Shown here one piece after another: positions 52,011 to 61,028 of a DNA stretch of 64,000 bases. Within the stretch, counting starts at the first letter, position 1; the number at the start of each line of letters is the position of its first letter. This DNA comes from an uncultured Acidobacteriia bacterium (GTDB taxonomy: Bacteria; Acidobacteriota; Terriglobia; Bryobacterales; Bryobacteraceae). The translations under genes and the position numbers were made by a program. The notes below the pieces were generated by a model. The model made no database searches. It worked only from the letters and a program-made list of their open reading frames with translations, and had not been told where the DNA came from. The stretch lies in assembly GCA_903909435.1 (NCBI GenBank), contig CAIVVT010000230.1:26180-90179 (forward strand). Reading direction: 5' to 3'.

Positions 52011-52276
52011 GTCGCGGAGAGTCTATTGTGCCAAAAGCGCGCAAGTTCATACAGAATAAAGTGGCCCGACGAGGTGGACTTCAGGCAATTCTCCCCCCGG
52101 AACCGGCGGACCCGCATACGCATGCATACCAGCCTCCATCAGAATGCTGACATCGACCCGGTGGATGCCGGCGCAGGGGCATGTTCGGGAACATCTACCT
52201 ATTCGGACCAACGTCCGTGGGATGCTAAGGCTTGGGATGAGCAGCCGTTGCGGCCCGTTAGTCAGGATTCAGAGTA
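52011..52276. promoter_or_regulatory. Divergent intergenic region with palindrome upstream of globin
   Basis: This gap separates the VOC gene (-) from the truncated haemoglobin gene (+). A palindrome ATGTTC-GG-GAACAT lies at 52181-52194, about 85 bases upstream of the globin start, and looks like a dimeric regulator site. No NsrR or FNR consensus was recognised. No gene seen. Confidence 0.4.
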
Positions 52277-52657
52277 ATGATGCAGGACAATGACGTTTAC
52301 CCGCTGATCGGCGAAGGCGGTTTTGCCCGTTTGGTGGCGGCCTTCTACCGTCGTGTGCCAGGGGACATCATCCTGGGAGCGATGTACCCGCCAGACGATC
52401 TGCCCGGGGCCGAGCAGCGCCTGCGCGACTTTCTCGTGTTCCGCTTTGGCGGGCCGCAGCGTTACATCGAACAGCGGGGCCATCCGCGGCTGAGGATGCG
52501 CCACGCGCCCTTCACCATCGACGGGATTGCGCGCGACCGTTGGATGCAATTGATGAACGAGGCGCTTGAAGAAGCAGCCCTGCCGCCGGGGCCGGCAGCA
52601 ACCCTGCGCGTTTTCTTCGATTCCACGGCCACGTTCATGATCAACAGGCAGGAGTGA
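52277..52657 (+). CDS. Group II truncated haemoglobin
   Basis: 126 residues. The sequence YPLIGEGGFARLVAAFYRRV, LVFRFGGPQRYIEQRGHPRLRMRHAPFTIDGIARDRWMQLMNEAL and the aromatic residues Phe and Tyr in the distal and B helix regions match group II (trHbO-like) truncated globins, with His as the likely proximal ligand in RMRHAPF. These bind O2 or NO. It is monocistronic, followed by a convergent Gfo/Idh/MocA gene, and lies behind a palindrome-containing promoter region. Confidence 0.92.
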   Translation: MMQDNDVYPLIGEGGFARLVAAFYRRVPGDIILGAMYPPDDLPGAEQRLRDFLVFRFGGPQRYIEQRGHPRLRMRHAPFTIDGIARDRWMQLMNEALEEAALPPGPAATLRVFFDSTATFMINRQE

Positions 52658-52734
52658 AGCGGAGCGGCGCCGCGGGCCCCGCCCCACAAGAAGCGCACGG
52701 CTCCGGACGTCCTGCCGTCGCTCCCCACAGAAAA

Positions 52735-53898
52735 CTAGGCAGTAACCCGGCGCCCTTCGCGATAGGCGATGTTGGCCATGTGCGGGCCGGCCACCGCGGA
52801 AGCGGCGATCTCAACGGTGCAGTTGGGCTGCTGGCGGCTCTTGATGCAATCCAGGAAATTCTGCTGGTGCAATTCGGCGCTGTCGTGGTCCGCCATCTCG
52901 GCGATTACCGTGTCCGCGCCGCCCGCGGTCCAGGGCGCCGCACTCGGTACCGGCTCCTTGAAGATGCGGTAGCCCTTGCGGTTGAGCACCATGGTCGCCT
53001 TCTCGCCCTGGAAGGTCACGGACCAATCGTAGTCGTAGGCGCTGGTGTAGCACAGCGTCCAGGTGGCCATCATCGACGGGTAGTTGAAGACCGCCGTGAA
53101 GACGTCCGGCGCTTCCGCCAGCACCGCGCGGCTGACCGCTCCGCTGCAGATCGCCGACTGCGGCGAAGTGTTGCCGGTCATCCACTGCACGACGTCCATC
53201 AGGTGCGTCCCCTGGTCAGTCATGTTGCCGCCTGAGTAGTCGTAGAATCCGCGCCACCAGCGGAAGCGCTTCGGATCCAGCGGGCGCTTCGGTGCCTCGC
53301 CCAGGAAGCGGTCCCAGTCGAGCTTGCCTTCCAGAGGTTTGGTGTCGAGCCACTCCAGGAAGTTCCAGTTCCAGGCCGCTCGGGCGTGCCACACCTTTCC
53401 CAGCGCGCCGTCGTCGATCAGCTTTTTCGCGGCGTAAATGAAGGGCATGCTGCGGCGCTGCATACCGACCTGCACGATGCGGTCGGTTTTGCGCACGGCG
53501 CTGACCATCTCGGCGCTTTGCGCGATGTTCATCGAGAACGGCTTCTCGAGATAGACGTCCTTGCCGGCTGCGAGTGCCGCGAACAGCATAGGCCGGTGCT
53601 GGTGGTCGGGCGTCGCCACCACGACGAAGTCGAGCTCCTTGCGGTCGATCAACTCGTGATAGTCCGCGTAGGTTTTGCAACCGGCGGGCGAGATGCTGCG
53701 CGCCTTTTCCATGAACGGTTCGTAGGTGTCGCACACGGCGGCGCAATGCGCGCCGAGCTTCATGAACGCCGTGTGCAGCCATCCGCCACGGTTGCCAGTG
53801 CCAATGATGCCGAACGTCGGACGATCGTTCGCTCCGAATACGCTTCTTGGGATAAACAGAGGCGCGGTTGCGCCGACCAGCAGTTCTCGCCTGTTCAT
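52735..53898 (-). CDS. Gfo/Idh/MocA-family oxidoreductase with Tat-like signal
   Basis: 387 residues. MNRRELLVGATAPLFIPRSVFG is a short twin-arginine signal. Rossmann motifs follow: PTFGIIGTGNRGGWLHTAFM, AVCDTYE, FVVVATPDHQHRPMLFAALAAGKDVYLEKPFSMNIAQS. The C-terminal domain has WHARAAWNWNFLEWLDTKPLEGKLDWDRFLG and HLMDVVQWMTG. This subgroup is common in Planctomycetes and Acidobacteria; substrates are probably sugars or sugar alcohols. Confidence 0.9.
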   Translation of the reverse strand: MNRRELLVGATAPLFIPRSVFGANDRPTFGIIGTGNRGGWLHTAFMKLGAHCAAVCDTYEPFMEKARSISPAGCKTYADYHELIDRKELDFVVVATPDHQHRPMLFAALAAGKDVYLEKPFSMNIAQSAEMVSAVRKTDRIVQVGMQRRSMPFIYAAKKLIDDGALGKVWHARAAWNWNFLEWLDTKPLEGKLDWDRFLGEAPKRPLDPKRFRWWRGFYDYSGGNMTDQGTHLMDVVQWMTGNTSPQSAICSGAVSRAVLAEAPDVFTAVFNYPSMMATWTLCYTSAYDYDWSVTFQGEKATMVLNRKGYRIFKEPVPSAAPWTAGGADTVIAEMADHDSAELHQQNFLDCIKSRQQPNCTVEIAASAVAGPHMANIAYREGRRVTA

Positions 53899-54052
53899 GG
53901 TCCACAGTATATCCCCGTTATGGTCTAGACCACCAGCGCGGAAAGAAGTCGGACGGACGATCGCTTGCGTCGTCTGTCGTGGGCAGGTTTGCCACTCGAC
54001 TGGTTACCAGCAGTGACAGACCACGCAGGGCGATGGTCTGTCCTACTCGTCC

Positions 54053-55498
54053 TCAGACTGGCGGCCGGATCAGGCTGGAAACATGGAGCTTGGGGTTGGG
54101 CTGCTGCTCTACGATCCTGATCTTGCCCAGCGGGTACCAGCCATCCGGCTGCAGGCCCGCGATAGCGAGTTTGACCCTGGGCAGCCCGGTGAAAGCATCG
54201 AGCATCGCGATTCCGAGGTCGTACTCTCCGGCGGGCAGGTCCGCAGGCAGGAACACAGCATCGTCGTATACGATGTCTCCGGGCAACCACGTGCGAACGT
54301 CGGCGTTGGTCCGTAGAACTGCGGTGTGCGAACCGTTCCTCAGCCGCAGCGCGAGCGGGAATTGCCGGTAAATCGGCGCGACGCCCTTGTTCTCCCACCA
54401 CGTCGCGAAATCGAGCTTGCCCCGTGTGGCGACCGTCGGCGGATAGGTGAACTTGCGCAGCACGAAGCGATAGCCCATCTTCTTCAACCACGCGTCCACC
54501 TTCGGTTTCCACTCGGGCGGTACCGGGGACGACTTCGCGTTGAAGCTCGAGATGTGCCACTTCAGCGACTGTTCAATGATGTAGTCCACATCCCAGTGCT
54601 GGTCCTTCCAGTGCTGCATCACCCAGCAGACTTCGAAGCTGACCGGGGCTTGCCGCCAGGCGTCCGCCATCCCGAAATTGACGATGGCCTCGGGATAGTA
54701 GTCGCACATGTGGCTCCACGTCGGGCTGAACCCACCCATGTCGCCCAGGCAGTCCACGCGCCAGCCCACCGGCTTCTTGGAGACGGCGTATTTGTTGGTC
54801 TTCGAGTCGGTCAGCAGCATTAGCAGCGGGGTGCGCGGGAACGCTTCGAGGTACGCGTCCACCAGCGCGGCGCGCGTCGCGCCGGAGAGCTTGTCCGCAC
54901 CCGCGCCTTCACCCCACGCACCCACGATGGCGAGATCCACACCCTCCAGATCCGGGTGTCCGTCGTAGCGCTTCCCGAAGGCGCAGATCAGCCCGCCAAA
55001 GCTCTCGGCGTACTGCGGGCGTTCGGGATCGGTGCGCCATTTTCTGTCGCCCAATTTCGCCGATTCGTCACCGGCCTCGGCGCGGTACCAGTCGGGAACG
55101 TCGTCCTTGGCCTCGCCCGAACTGCCGTACGGCGCGATGCGGATCAGGAGAGTTTGACCGCGGTTGTGAGCGGTCTTCAAGGCGTTGTCGAACAAATCCC
55201 AGTTGTACTTGCCGCGCTCCGGTTCGATATAGCGCCAGTAGACGCGGAAGTAGGCGATGGTGCTCGCCGGATGGTCCTTGTTCTCCAGACTGCCCTTGAA
55301 CTCCTGGTAGCCGATCGGGAACCCTTCGGTCCAGGTCTGACCCTCGTTCAGCGCGTCGCCGTTGAACCGCTGGAAGGTCATGAAGCCCATTCCAGGGTTG
55401 GTCAGAACGTCGTCGATTTCTTTGGGACGGACGACCACTGGGTCCTGTGCGAACAAAGGAGCCAGGACCAAACACAGGAACAGTCGGGGCGTGAGCAT
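54053..55498 (-). CDS. Secreted DUF4832-containing TIM-barrel glycosidase-like protein
   Basis: 481 residues with a signal peptide (MLTPRLFLCLVLAPLFAQ). The N-terminal half has LTNPGMGFMTFQRF, STIAYFRVYWRYIEPERGKYNWDLFDNAL and ILIRIAPYG-like segments of a beta-galactosidase-type barrel. The C-terminal half (about 330-480) has the DUF4832 pattern with FSFEVCW-like, FVLRKFTYP and LPADLPAGEYDLGIAMLD. It probably acts on extracellular polysaccharide. ATG 55498 has GAGGAGGG upstream and was chosen over an ATG six codons earlier. Confidence 0.8.
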   Translation of the reverse strand: MLTPRLFLCLVLAPLFAQDPVVVRPKEIDDVLTNPGMGFMTFQRFNGDALNEGQTWTEGFPIGYQEFKGSLENKDHPASTIAYFRVYWRYIEPERGKYNWDLFDNALKTAHNRGQTLLIRIAPYGSSGEAKDDVPDWYRAEAGDESAKLGDRKWRTDPERPQYAESFGGLICAFGKRYDGHPDLEGVDLAIVGAWGEGAGADKLSGATRAALVDAYLEAFPRTPLLMLLTDSKTNKYAVSKKPVGWRVDCLGDMGGFSPTWSHMCDYYPEAIVNFGMADAWRQAPVSFEVCWVMQHWKDQHWDVDYIIEQSLKWHISSFNAKSSPVPPEWKPKVDAWLKKMGYRFVLRKFTYPPTVATRGKLDFATWWENKGVAPIYRQFPLALRLRNGSHTAVLRTNADVRTWLPGDIVYDDAVFLPADLPAGEYDLGIAMLDAFTGLPRVKLAIAGLQPDGWYPLGKIRIVEQQPNPKLHVSSLIRPPV

Positions 55499-55570
55499 AA
55501 CCCTCCTCACTGACACTCGGTCTGCGCTAGCCGTGTCGCTTCAGGCTGCAGCTCGTGCCCGCTCCGGGGT

Positions 55571-56878
55571 TCACAGGCTGTAGGGCGCCCGCATCTTCCG
55601 GCTGAGCAACTTCGTCGCTTCGGCGTCGTCGGCAATCTGGAAGTTCTTGGGATCCCACTTGATCTTGCGGCCGGTCAGCATGGCGATCTGTCCCAGCCAG
55701 CCGGGCGTCGCCGAGTGCAGCGCCACGGAGGCAGGCGTCAGCGTTCTGCCCCGGCTCTTCACGCAGGCGACGAACTGTTCGTAGTGGTCGTGCGCTCCGC
55801 TGTGATTGGTCAGGTGGACCTCGTTCTCGCCGATCTTCTCACTGAGCAGCGACTTCGGATTCGCGTCGATCTTGCCGCGGTCCACGTAGATCCAGCCCTT
55901 TTCGCCGAACCACTTCGTACCGCCAGCGATCTCGGGATACCCTCCGGCGATGGTCATGGGCGTGCCGTCCGGATAGATGCAATTCACCTTGAAACGCTTC
56001 GCCGCGTTGTAGAGATCCGTGCGCGGCGGGTACTCGCCGACGCCTTCCACCTCCACCGGACCGTTGTTGTCCCAATCCATACCCCAGTGCGCGATGTCCA
56101 CGTGGTGGCCGATCCAATCCATGAGTTGGCCGCCGCCGTAATCGAGATTCCAGCGCCACTGCTTATGCACGCGCGCCTCGCAGTAGGGTGCTTCCGGTGC
56201 GGGTCCGAGCCAGCGGTCGTAGAACAGCGTCTTCGGCGGGTCGGTCACTTTCAGCTCCCGCGCCGGATCCTTGATTGAGTAGAAGCCCGAGGGCAGTCCA
56301 ACTTCGATTGACTTGATCTTGCCGATACGTCCGTTACGGACCAGTTCGCAAGCCTGTCGGAAATTGGGCACCGAACGCTGCCAGCTTCCGGTCTGCCAGA
56401 CACGCCCCAGTCGCTGCGATTCTTCCACCATCAACAGGCCCTCGCGGAAGTTGTGCGCAAGCGGCTTCTCGCAGTAAATATCTTTCTTCGCGCGAGCTGC
56501 CTGCACGGCGATCAGGGCATGCGAATGGTCCGGGACTGCAATGCTGACGGCATCGATGTCGCGCCGCATCAGCACTTCTTCGAAAGCGTTATAGGTGGCG
56601 CAGCCCTTGTCGCCGTAGGCTTTGTCGATGTACGCTTTCGCCTCGTCGAGATGATCTTCGTCGATATCGCAAATCGCGACTATTTGCGCGCTCTTGACGG
56701 TCGAGAAGTCCTTCACGTGACCGTCGAAGCCCATCCAGCCGAGTCCGATGTTGGCGACGGTCACTTTGTCGCTGGGTGCCACTGCGCCGCCCAGGCCGAG
56801 TGCCGAGGCCTTTACGATCATCGGTGCACCGGCTGCGGCGAGCGCCGCGCCCTGCATCCACTTTCGACGAGTATTCAT
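55571..56878 (-). CDS. Tat-exported Gfo/Idh/MocA-family oxidoreductase
   Basis: 435 residues. MNTRRKWMQGAALAAAGAPMIVKASALG is a twin-arginine signal. Then VTVANIGLGWMGFDGHV, AICDIDE, AVSIAVPDHSHALIAVQAARAKKDIYCEKPLAHN, and in the C-terminal part LDYGGGQLMDWIGHHVDIAHWGMDW, the HxxD/WxxH region conserved in this subgroup. The Tat-type Gfo/Idh/MocA dehydrogenases often act on glycosides together with DUF1080 or DUF4832 neighbours. It lies on the same strand as the DUF4832 gene, 72 bases upstream. Confidence 0.9.
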   Translation of the reverse strand: MNTRRKWMQGAALAAAGAPMIVKASALGLGGAVAPSDKVTVANIGLGWMGFDGHVKDFSTVKSAQIVAICDIDEDHLDEAKAYIDKAYGDKGCATYNAFEEVLMRRDIDAVSIAVPDHSHALIAVQAARAKKDIYCEKPLAHNFREGLLMVEESQRLGRVWQTGSWQRSVPNFRQACELVRNGRIGKIKSIEVGLPSGFYSIKDPARELKVTDPPKTLFYDRWLGPAPEAPYCEARVHKQWRWNLDYGGGQLMDWIGHHVDIAHWGMDWDNNGPVEVEGVGEYPPRTDLYNAAKRFKVNCIYPDGTPMTIAGGYPEIAGGTKWFGEKGWIYVDRGKIDANPKSLLSEKIGENEVHLTNHSGAHDHYEQFVACVKSRGRTLTPASVALHSATPGWLGQIAMLTGRKIKWDPKNFQIADDAEATKLLSRKMRAPYSL

Positions 56879-56986
56879 GTCACAAGCCCCCATGCTCCGA
56901 ATTCATTGTGCGATCCGTATGTCATCATACAGGTCCGCACGCGACGGAGTCATGGGGTGGCTGACCGATCCCCGTCACGCGGAGTT

Positions 56987-57910
56987 TCAGTTCCTGGCGA
57001 GCTTCTCATAGACCAGGGCAGCGGCGGCGACATCCTCGACGCCCAGGCCGAGCGACTCGAAGATGGTGATGCCGGCCGGACGAGTGTAAGCCGCAGCCTT
57101 GGCGATAGAGCCGAATTCCACCAGCGGCAAGCCGCCCCATTCGCTTTCCGGCACCGCCAGCAGCAGATCGCCCGCCTCGGTCTTCGCCTGCTCAAGCGAG
57201 TCCACCGCGATCAGTTCGGCGCGGCGCACGAGTTCCGTCGGGATCTCGCGGCGCGAGGCCTGGTTTGAGCCCGACGCGTTGACGTGCGAGCCACTCTCGA
57301 CCCACTCGCTTTCGAGCACCGGGTCCTTGGCATAGGTGGCCGTGATCACGATCTGCGCGCCGCGGACGCACTCCTCGGCGGAGGAGGCGGCCGCCGCCTC
57401 CACGCCGAAGGCCTGACTCGCTTTGTCGGCGAAGCTTCGGCGCTTTTCGATTTTGCGGCTGAAGATGCTGACGCGCCGCGGCTTCCTCACTGCGAGCACG
57501 GCCTCGAGTTGCGTCCAGGCCTGGAAGCCGCTCCCGATCAGCGCGACCTTCTCGATTTCGCGCGGGGCCAGCAGGGCAGTTGCCGCACCCGAAGCGGCTC
57601 CGGTGCGGATCTGTCCCAGATGGTTGGCTTCGATCAGCGCCAACGGCTCGGCGGTCTCAGCGTTGTAGAGCAGGACGTGGAAGTACATCGCGCCCAGTTT
57701 CACGTTCGTAGCGTAGATCTTGGTGCCGAGGTATCCGCCCCAGGCGCCTGCCAACTGGTGCATGACCGTGCCGGTCGGCACGAACAGACGGCGACGCGGC
57801 AGGTTCTGCGCCTCGCCGCGGCCTAGCGCCGCGAAACAATCTTGCATGCGCTTGACGCACTCGCCCATCGGTAGCAAATCGAGCACCTGTCGTTCGGAGA
57901 TTTGAAGCAT
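56987..57910 (-). CDS. Ornithine cyclodeaminase / mu-crystallin family protein
   Basis: 307 residues. ISERQVLDLLPMGECVKRMQDCFAALGRGEA, LGAMYFHVLLYNAETAEPLALIEANHLGQIRTGAASGAATALLAPREIEKVALIGSGFQAWTQLEAVLAVRKPRRVSIFSRK and GSHVNASGSNQASRREIP show the family, including the NAD-binding GSGFQA. Members include ornithine cyclodeaminase, alanine dehydrogenase and imine reductases; the exact substrate is unknown. ATG 57910 was chosen over 57928 by similarity; the RBS GGAGG lies upstream. Confidence 0.88.
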   Translation of the reverse strand: MLQISERQVLDLLPMGECVKRMQDCFAALGRGEAQNLPRRRLFVPTGTVMHQLAGAWGGYLGTKIYATNVKLGAMYFHVLLYNAETAEPLALIEANHLGQIRTGAASGAATALLAPREIEKVALIGSGFQAWTQLEAVLAVRKPRRVSIFSRKIEKRRSFADKASQAFGVEAAAASSAEECVRGAQIVITATYAKDPVLESEWVESGSHVNASGSNQASRREIPTELVRRAELIAVDSLEQAKTEAGDLLLAVPESEWGGLPLVEFGSIAKAAAYTRPAGITIFESLGLGVEDVAAAALVYEKLARN

Positions 57911-57942
57911 GGTTTCACCTGCCTCCATGATCGCGAATCGGT

Positions 57943-57994
57943 CATTTGGACGGGGCCGCGACCGTGAGGGAGCGGTGGTAGTGCCGCTGTTTCG
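57943..57994. repeat. Dispersed intergenic repeat, copy 2
   Basis: This copy, between aceE and the ornithine cyclodeaminase-family gene, carries GCGACCGTGAGGGAGCGGTG followed by GTGCCGCTGT, matching copy 1 at 5882-5938 over most of its length. It lies downstream of aceE and may be a mobile or structural repeat shared across the genome. Confidence 0.6.
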
Positions 57995-58076
57995 TAATCA
58001 ACCGTTCGGTATAGACCCGAGCATCGATCCCTTAAGGCCGCGGCTCTGAATCGGCGAGTATGGCCCTGCCCCGAAA

Positions 58077-60761
58077 CTAGTTCTTCGCGGCTTCTTTCTT
58101 GTCTACGTCGATGCCCAGTTCCACCACTGCCTGACGCGCTTTCTGGGAGTCAAACTGACCCCAGCGCGCAAGCTGCGAGAGCGCTGCGCTCGCGATGCAC
58201 TCGGCGTCAACCTCAAAGAAACGGCGCAAATAGGGCCGGCTGTCGCTGCGGCCGTAGCCGTCGGTTCCCAGAGCCACCAGACGTCCGCTCAGCCAGGGAG
58301 CGACCTGGTCGGCGAGCACTTTCATGTAATCGCTGGCGGCGATGATCGGGCCTTGCGTACCCTCCATCGCTTGTTGAACGAATGGCTTGCGAGCCGGCTC
58401 GGCCGGGTGCAGGCGATTCCAGCGCTCCACGCTCAACCCGTCGCGGCGCAGTTGGTTATAGCTGGTCACGCTCCACACGTCGGCCGGAACCTGGTACTTC
58501 TCCCACAGCAGACGCTGGGCGCGCAGCGCTTCATTCAGCATCGAGGCACTGCCCCACAATTGCACGCGGGCCGGACCCTGATCGCTCTTGCTGACGCGGT
58601 GGATGCCCTTCAGGATGTTCTCGATGGTCTCGGGATCTTCCGGAATCTGCGGCTGGGCGTAATTCTCGTTGCCTAGCGTGAGGTAGTAGAACACGTCCTC
58701 GTTTTCACCGTACATGCGCCGCAAGCCGTCGCGAATGATCACCGCGATCTCGTAGGCGTACGCAGGGTCGTAGGTGATGCAGTTCGGTACGGTTGAGGCC
58801 AGCACATGGCTGTGCCCATCTTCGTGTTGCAGCCCCTCGCCATTCAACGTCGTGCGCCCCGCCGTCGCCCCCAGCAGGAAGCCGCGGCCGCGCGAGTCAC
58901 CCAGCGCCCAGATGGCGTCGCCCACGCGTTGGAAGCCGAACATCGAGTAGTAGATGAAGAACGGGATCATCGGCTGATCGTAATTCGAATAGGCCGTCGC
59001 GGCCGCCGTGAAATCGGCCAGACCACCGGCCTCCGTGATGCCCTCTTCCAGGATCTGGCCGTCGCTCGCTTCCTTGTAGTAGAGGAACTGCTCGCTGTCC
59101 ACCGGCTTGTAAAGCTGGCCCACCGGGGAATAGATCGAGATCTGCCGGAACAGCGATTCCATTCCGAAGGTGCGCGCTTCGTCGGGGATGATCGGGACCA
59201 CGCGCTTGCCCAGGTCCTTGTTCTTGAGCAGCGTCTTCAGGATGGCGACGAACGCCATGGTCGTGGACACCGGGCGACCGCCCGAGCCATGCAGCGATTC
59301 CGAGAACTCGCTCAGTTCAGGGATGGGCAGATTGACCGTGGTGTGGAGACGTGCGGGCAGTGAGCCGCCGAGCGCTTTGCGTCGCTCCTTCAGGTACTGA
59401 ATCTCTGGAGAATCTTCCGGTGGGCGGTAGAACGATACCGTCGCCACCGTGTCTTCAGGAATCGGAATGCGAAAGCGTTCGCGCAGCCGCATCAGTTCCT
59501 GCTCGTTCATTTTCTTCTGTTGATGGGTCGTGTAGCGTCCTTCGCCGGCTTCGCCCATGCCGTAGCCCTTCACGGTTTTAGCGAGGATCACCGTCGGCTG
59601 GCCGGTGTGCTGGGTGGCCCGCAGATAGGCGTTGTAAACCTTCACCGGGTCGTGGCCGCCGCGGCGCAGTCGGCCCAACTGCTCGTCGGTGTAGCTCGAA
59701 AGCAATTCGCGCAATTCGGGGTCTCGACCCGCCAGCACTTCGCGGACGTAGGCGCCGCCGCGCACGCTCATGGCGTGGAGTTCGCCGTCCACGCAGCTTT
59801 CCAGCCTGCGGGACAGTGCGCCGCTCTTGTCGGCTGCGAAGATGGGATCCCAATCGCTGCCCCAGACGGCCTTGATGACGTTCCAGCCCGCGCCGCGGAA
59901 TTGGCCTTCGAGTTCCTGCATGATGTTGCCGTTGCCGCGCACCGGACCGTCCAGGCGCTGCAGATTGCAGTTGATGACGAAGGTCAGATTGTCGAGCTTC
60001 TCGTTGGCCGCAAGTTGCAGCGCACCGCGCGATTCGGGTTCGTCCATCTCGCCGTCGCCGAGGAATGCCCAGACCTTGCGGTCGGTGACCGGCAGTATTC
60101 CGCGATGCTCCAGGTAGTGCATGAAGCGCGCCTGGTAGATGGCGTTGATCGGTCCCAGACCCATCGAAACGGTGGGGAATTGCCAGAAATCCGGCATCAG
60201 CCACGGGTGCGGGTACGAGCATAGTCCCGGCGACTCGCGCAGTTCGTGGCGGAAGTTCTTGAGGTGTTGCTCGCTCAGGCGGCCTTCCAGGAACGCCCGC
60301 GAATACATGCCCGGAGACGCGTGGCCCTGGAAGTAGACTAGATCGCCCGGCTGGTCCCCGATCTTCGCGCGGAAGAAGTGGTTCATGCCGACCTCGACCA
60401 GCGTGGCCGAGGAAGCGAACGAGGAAATGTGGCCGCCGATGCCGTCGTCGTATTTGTTGGCTCGGACTACCATCGCGACGGCGTTCCAGCGCACCAGGCT
60501 CTTGATGCGACGCTCCAGTTCTCTGTCGCCGGGATAGGGCAGTTGCTCCTCAACTGGGATGGTGTTGACGTAGGGGGTCGTCGTGCCGAGGGTGGCGGGG
60601 ACTCCCTGTTTGGAAGCGGAGGCGGCCAAGCGCTGCAACAAGTATTGTGCCCGTTCCGGGCCTCCATCCTCGATGACCTGATCCAACGCCTCCAACCACT
60701 CCTGAGTTTCGGCGGGATTCAGGTCCGCGGGCTTTTCCATCTTACTTTTTAACATGTGCAT
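58077..60761 (-). CDS. aceE: Pyruvate dehydrogenase E1, homodimeric type (AceE)
   Basis: 894 residues, normal for homodimeric E1. The thiamin diphosphate motif is in GDGEMDEPESRGALQLAA through NCNLQRLDGPVRGN (about residues 230-275); the start region includes NPAETQEWLEALDQVI. Later segments such as GITEAGGLADFTAAATAY and QLRRDGLSVERWN are also typical. It decarboxylates pyruvate and passes the acetyl group to E2. No aceF or lpd gene is within the window. Alternative starts at 60755 and 60740 cannot be separated by RBS strength. Confidence 0.96.
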   Translation of the reverse strand: MHMLKSKMEKPADLNPAETQEWLEALDQVIEDGGPERAQYLLQRLAASASKQGVPATLGTTTPYVNTIPVEEQLPYPGDRELERRIKSLVRWNAVAMVVRANKYDDGIGGHISSFASSATLVEVGMNHFFRAKIGDQPGDLVYFQGHASPGMYSRAFLEGRLSEQHLKNFRHELRESPGLCSYPHPWLMPDFWQFPTVSMGLGPINAIYQARFMHYLEHRGILPVTDRKVWAFLGDGEMDEPESRGALQLAANEKLDNLTFVINCNLQRLDGPVRGNGNIMQELEGQFRGAGWNVIKAVWGSDWDPIFAADKSGALSRRLESCVDGELHAMSVRGGAYVREVLAGRDPELRELLSSYTDEQLGRLRRGGHDPVKVYNAYLRATQHTGQPTVILAKTVKGYGMGEAGEGRYTTHQQKKMNEQELMRLRERFRIPIPEDTVATVSFYRPPEDSPEIQYLKERRKALGGSLPARLHTTVNLPIPELSEFSESLHGSGGRPVSTTMAFVAILKTLLKNKDLGKRVVPIIPDEARTFGMESLFRQISIYSPVGQLYKPVDSEQFLYYKEASDGQILEEGITEAGGLADFTAAATAYSNYDQPMIPFFIYYSMFGFQRVGDAIWALGDSRGRGFLLGATAGRTTLNGEGLQHEDGHSHVLASTVPNCITYDPAYAYEIAVIIRDGLRRMYGENEDVFYYLTLGNENYAQPQIPEDPETIENILKGIHRVSKSDQGPARVQLWGSASMLNEALRAQRLLWEKYQVPADVWSVTSYNQLRRDGLSVERWNRLHPAEPARKPFVQQAMEGTQGPIIAASDYMKVLADQVAPWLSGRLVALGTDGYGRSDSRPYLRRFFEVDAECIASAALSQLARWGQFDSQKARQAVVELGIDVDKKEAAKN

Positions 60762-60917
60762 CCAGAAGGGGCTTTCTCGATATTATCTACCCTTTACAGA
60801 TGCCCGCAAAGTGTCCCAGGTCGCGGACTTCGGTTCGCGGCCCGGCCAACTGCGTCGTCGGCACCGTTTCAACAACCTCCCGTCGGAACATCGTCCAATC
60901 CGTGGGCCCGGAATCCT

Positions 60918-61010
60918 GTGGCGCACTTCAGCGTGCAGCGTGGACACTCCTGCCCACGTTCGGGGAATGCCGACAAGAGTGTCGGCACGGCACGCTGAAG
61001 CGTGCGCCAT
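60918..61010. repeat. Cloverleaf-like inverted repeat (REP/MITE-like)
   Basis: The outer arms, 60919-60936 and 60990-61009, are complementary except for two extra bases. Between them lie two hairpins: CGTGG/CCACG (60939-60958) and GCCGACA/TGTCGGC with an AGAG loop (60969-60986). It sits in the 267-base gap between uvrB and aceE. Its modular folded structure suggests a REP-type or small non-autonomous element rather than a simple terminator. Nothing else was recognised in this gap. Confidence 0.7.
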
Positions 61011-61028
61011 AAAGCCCTATCCGCCCGC

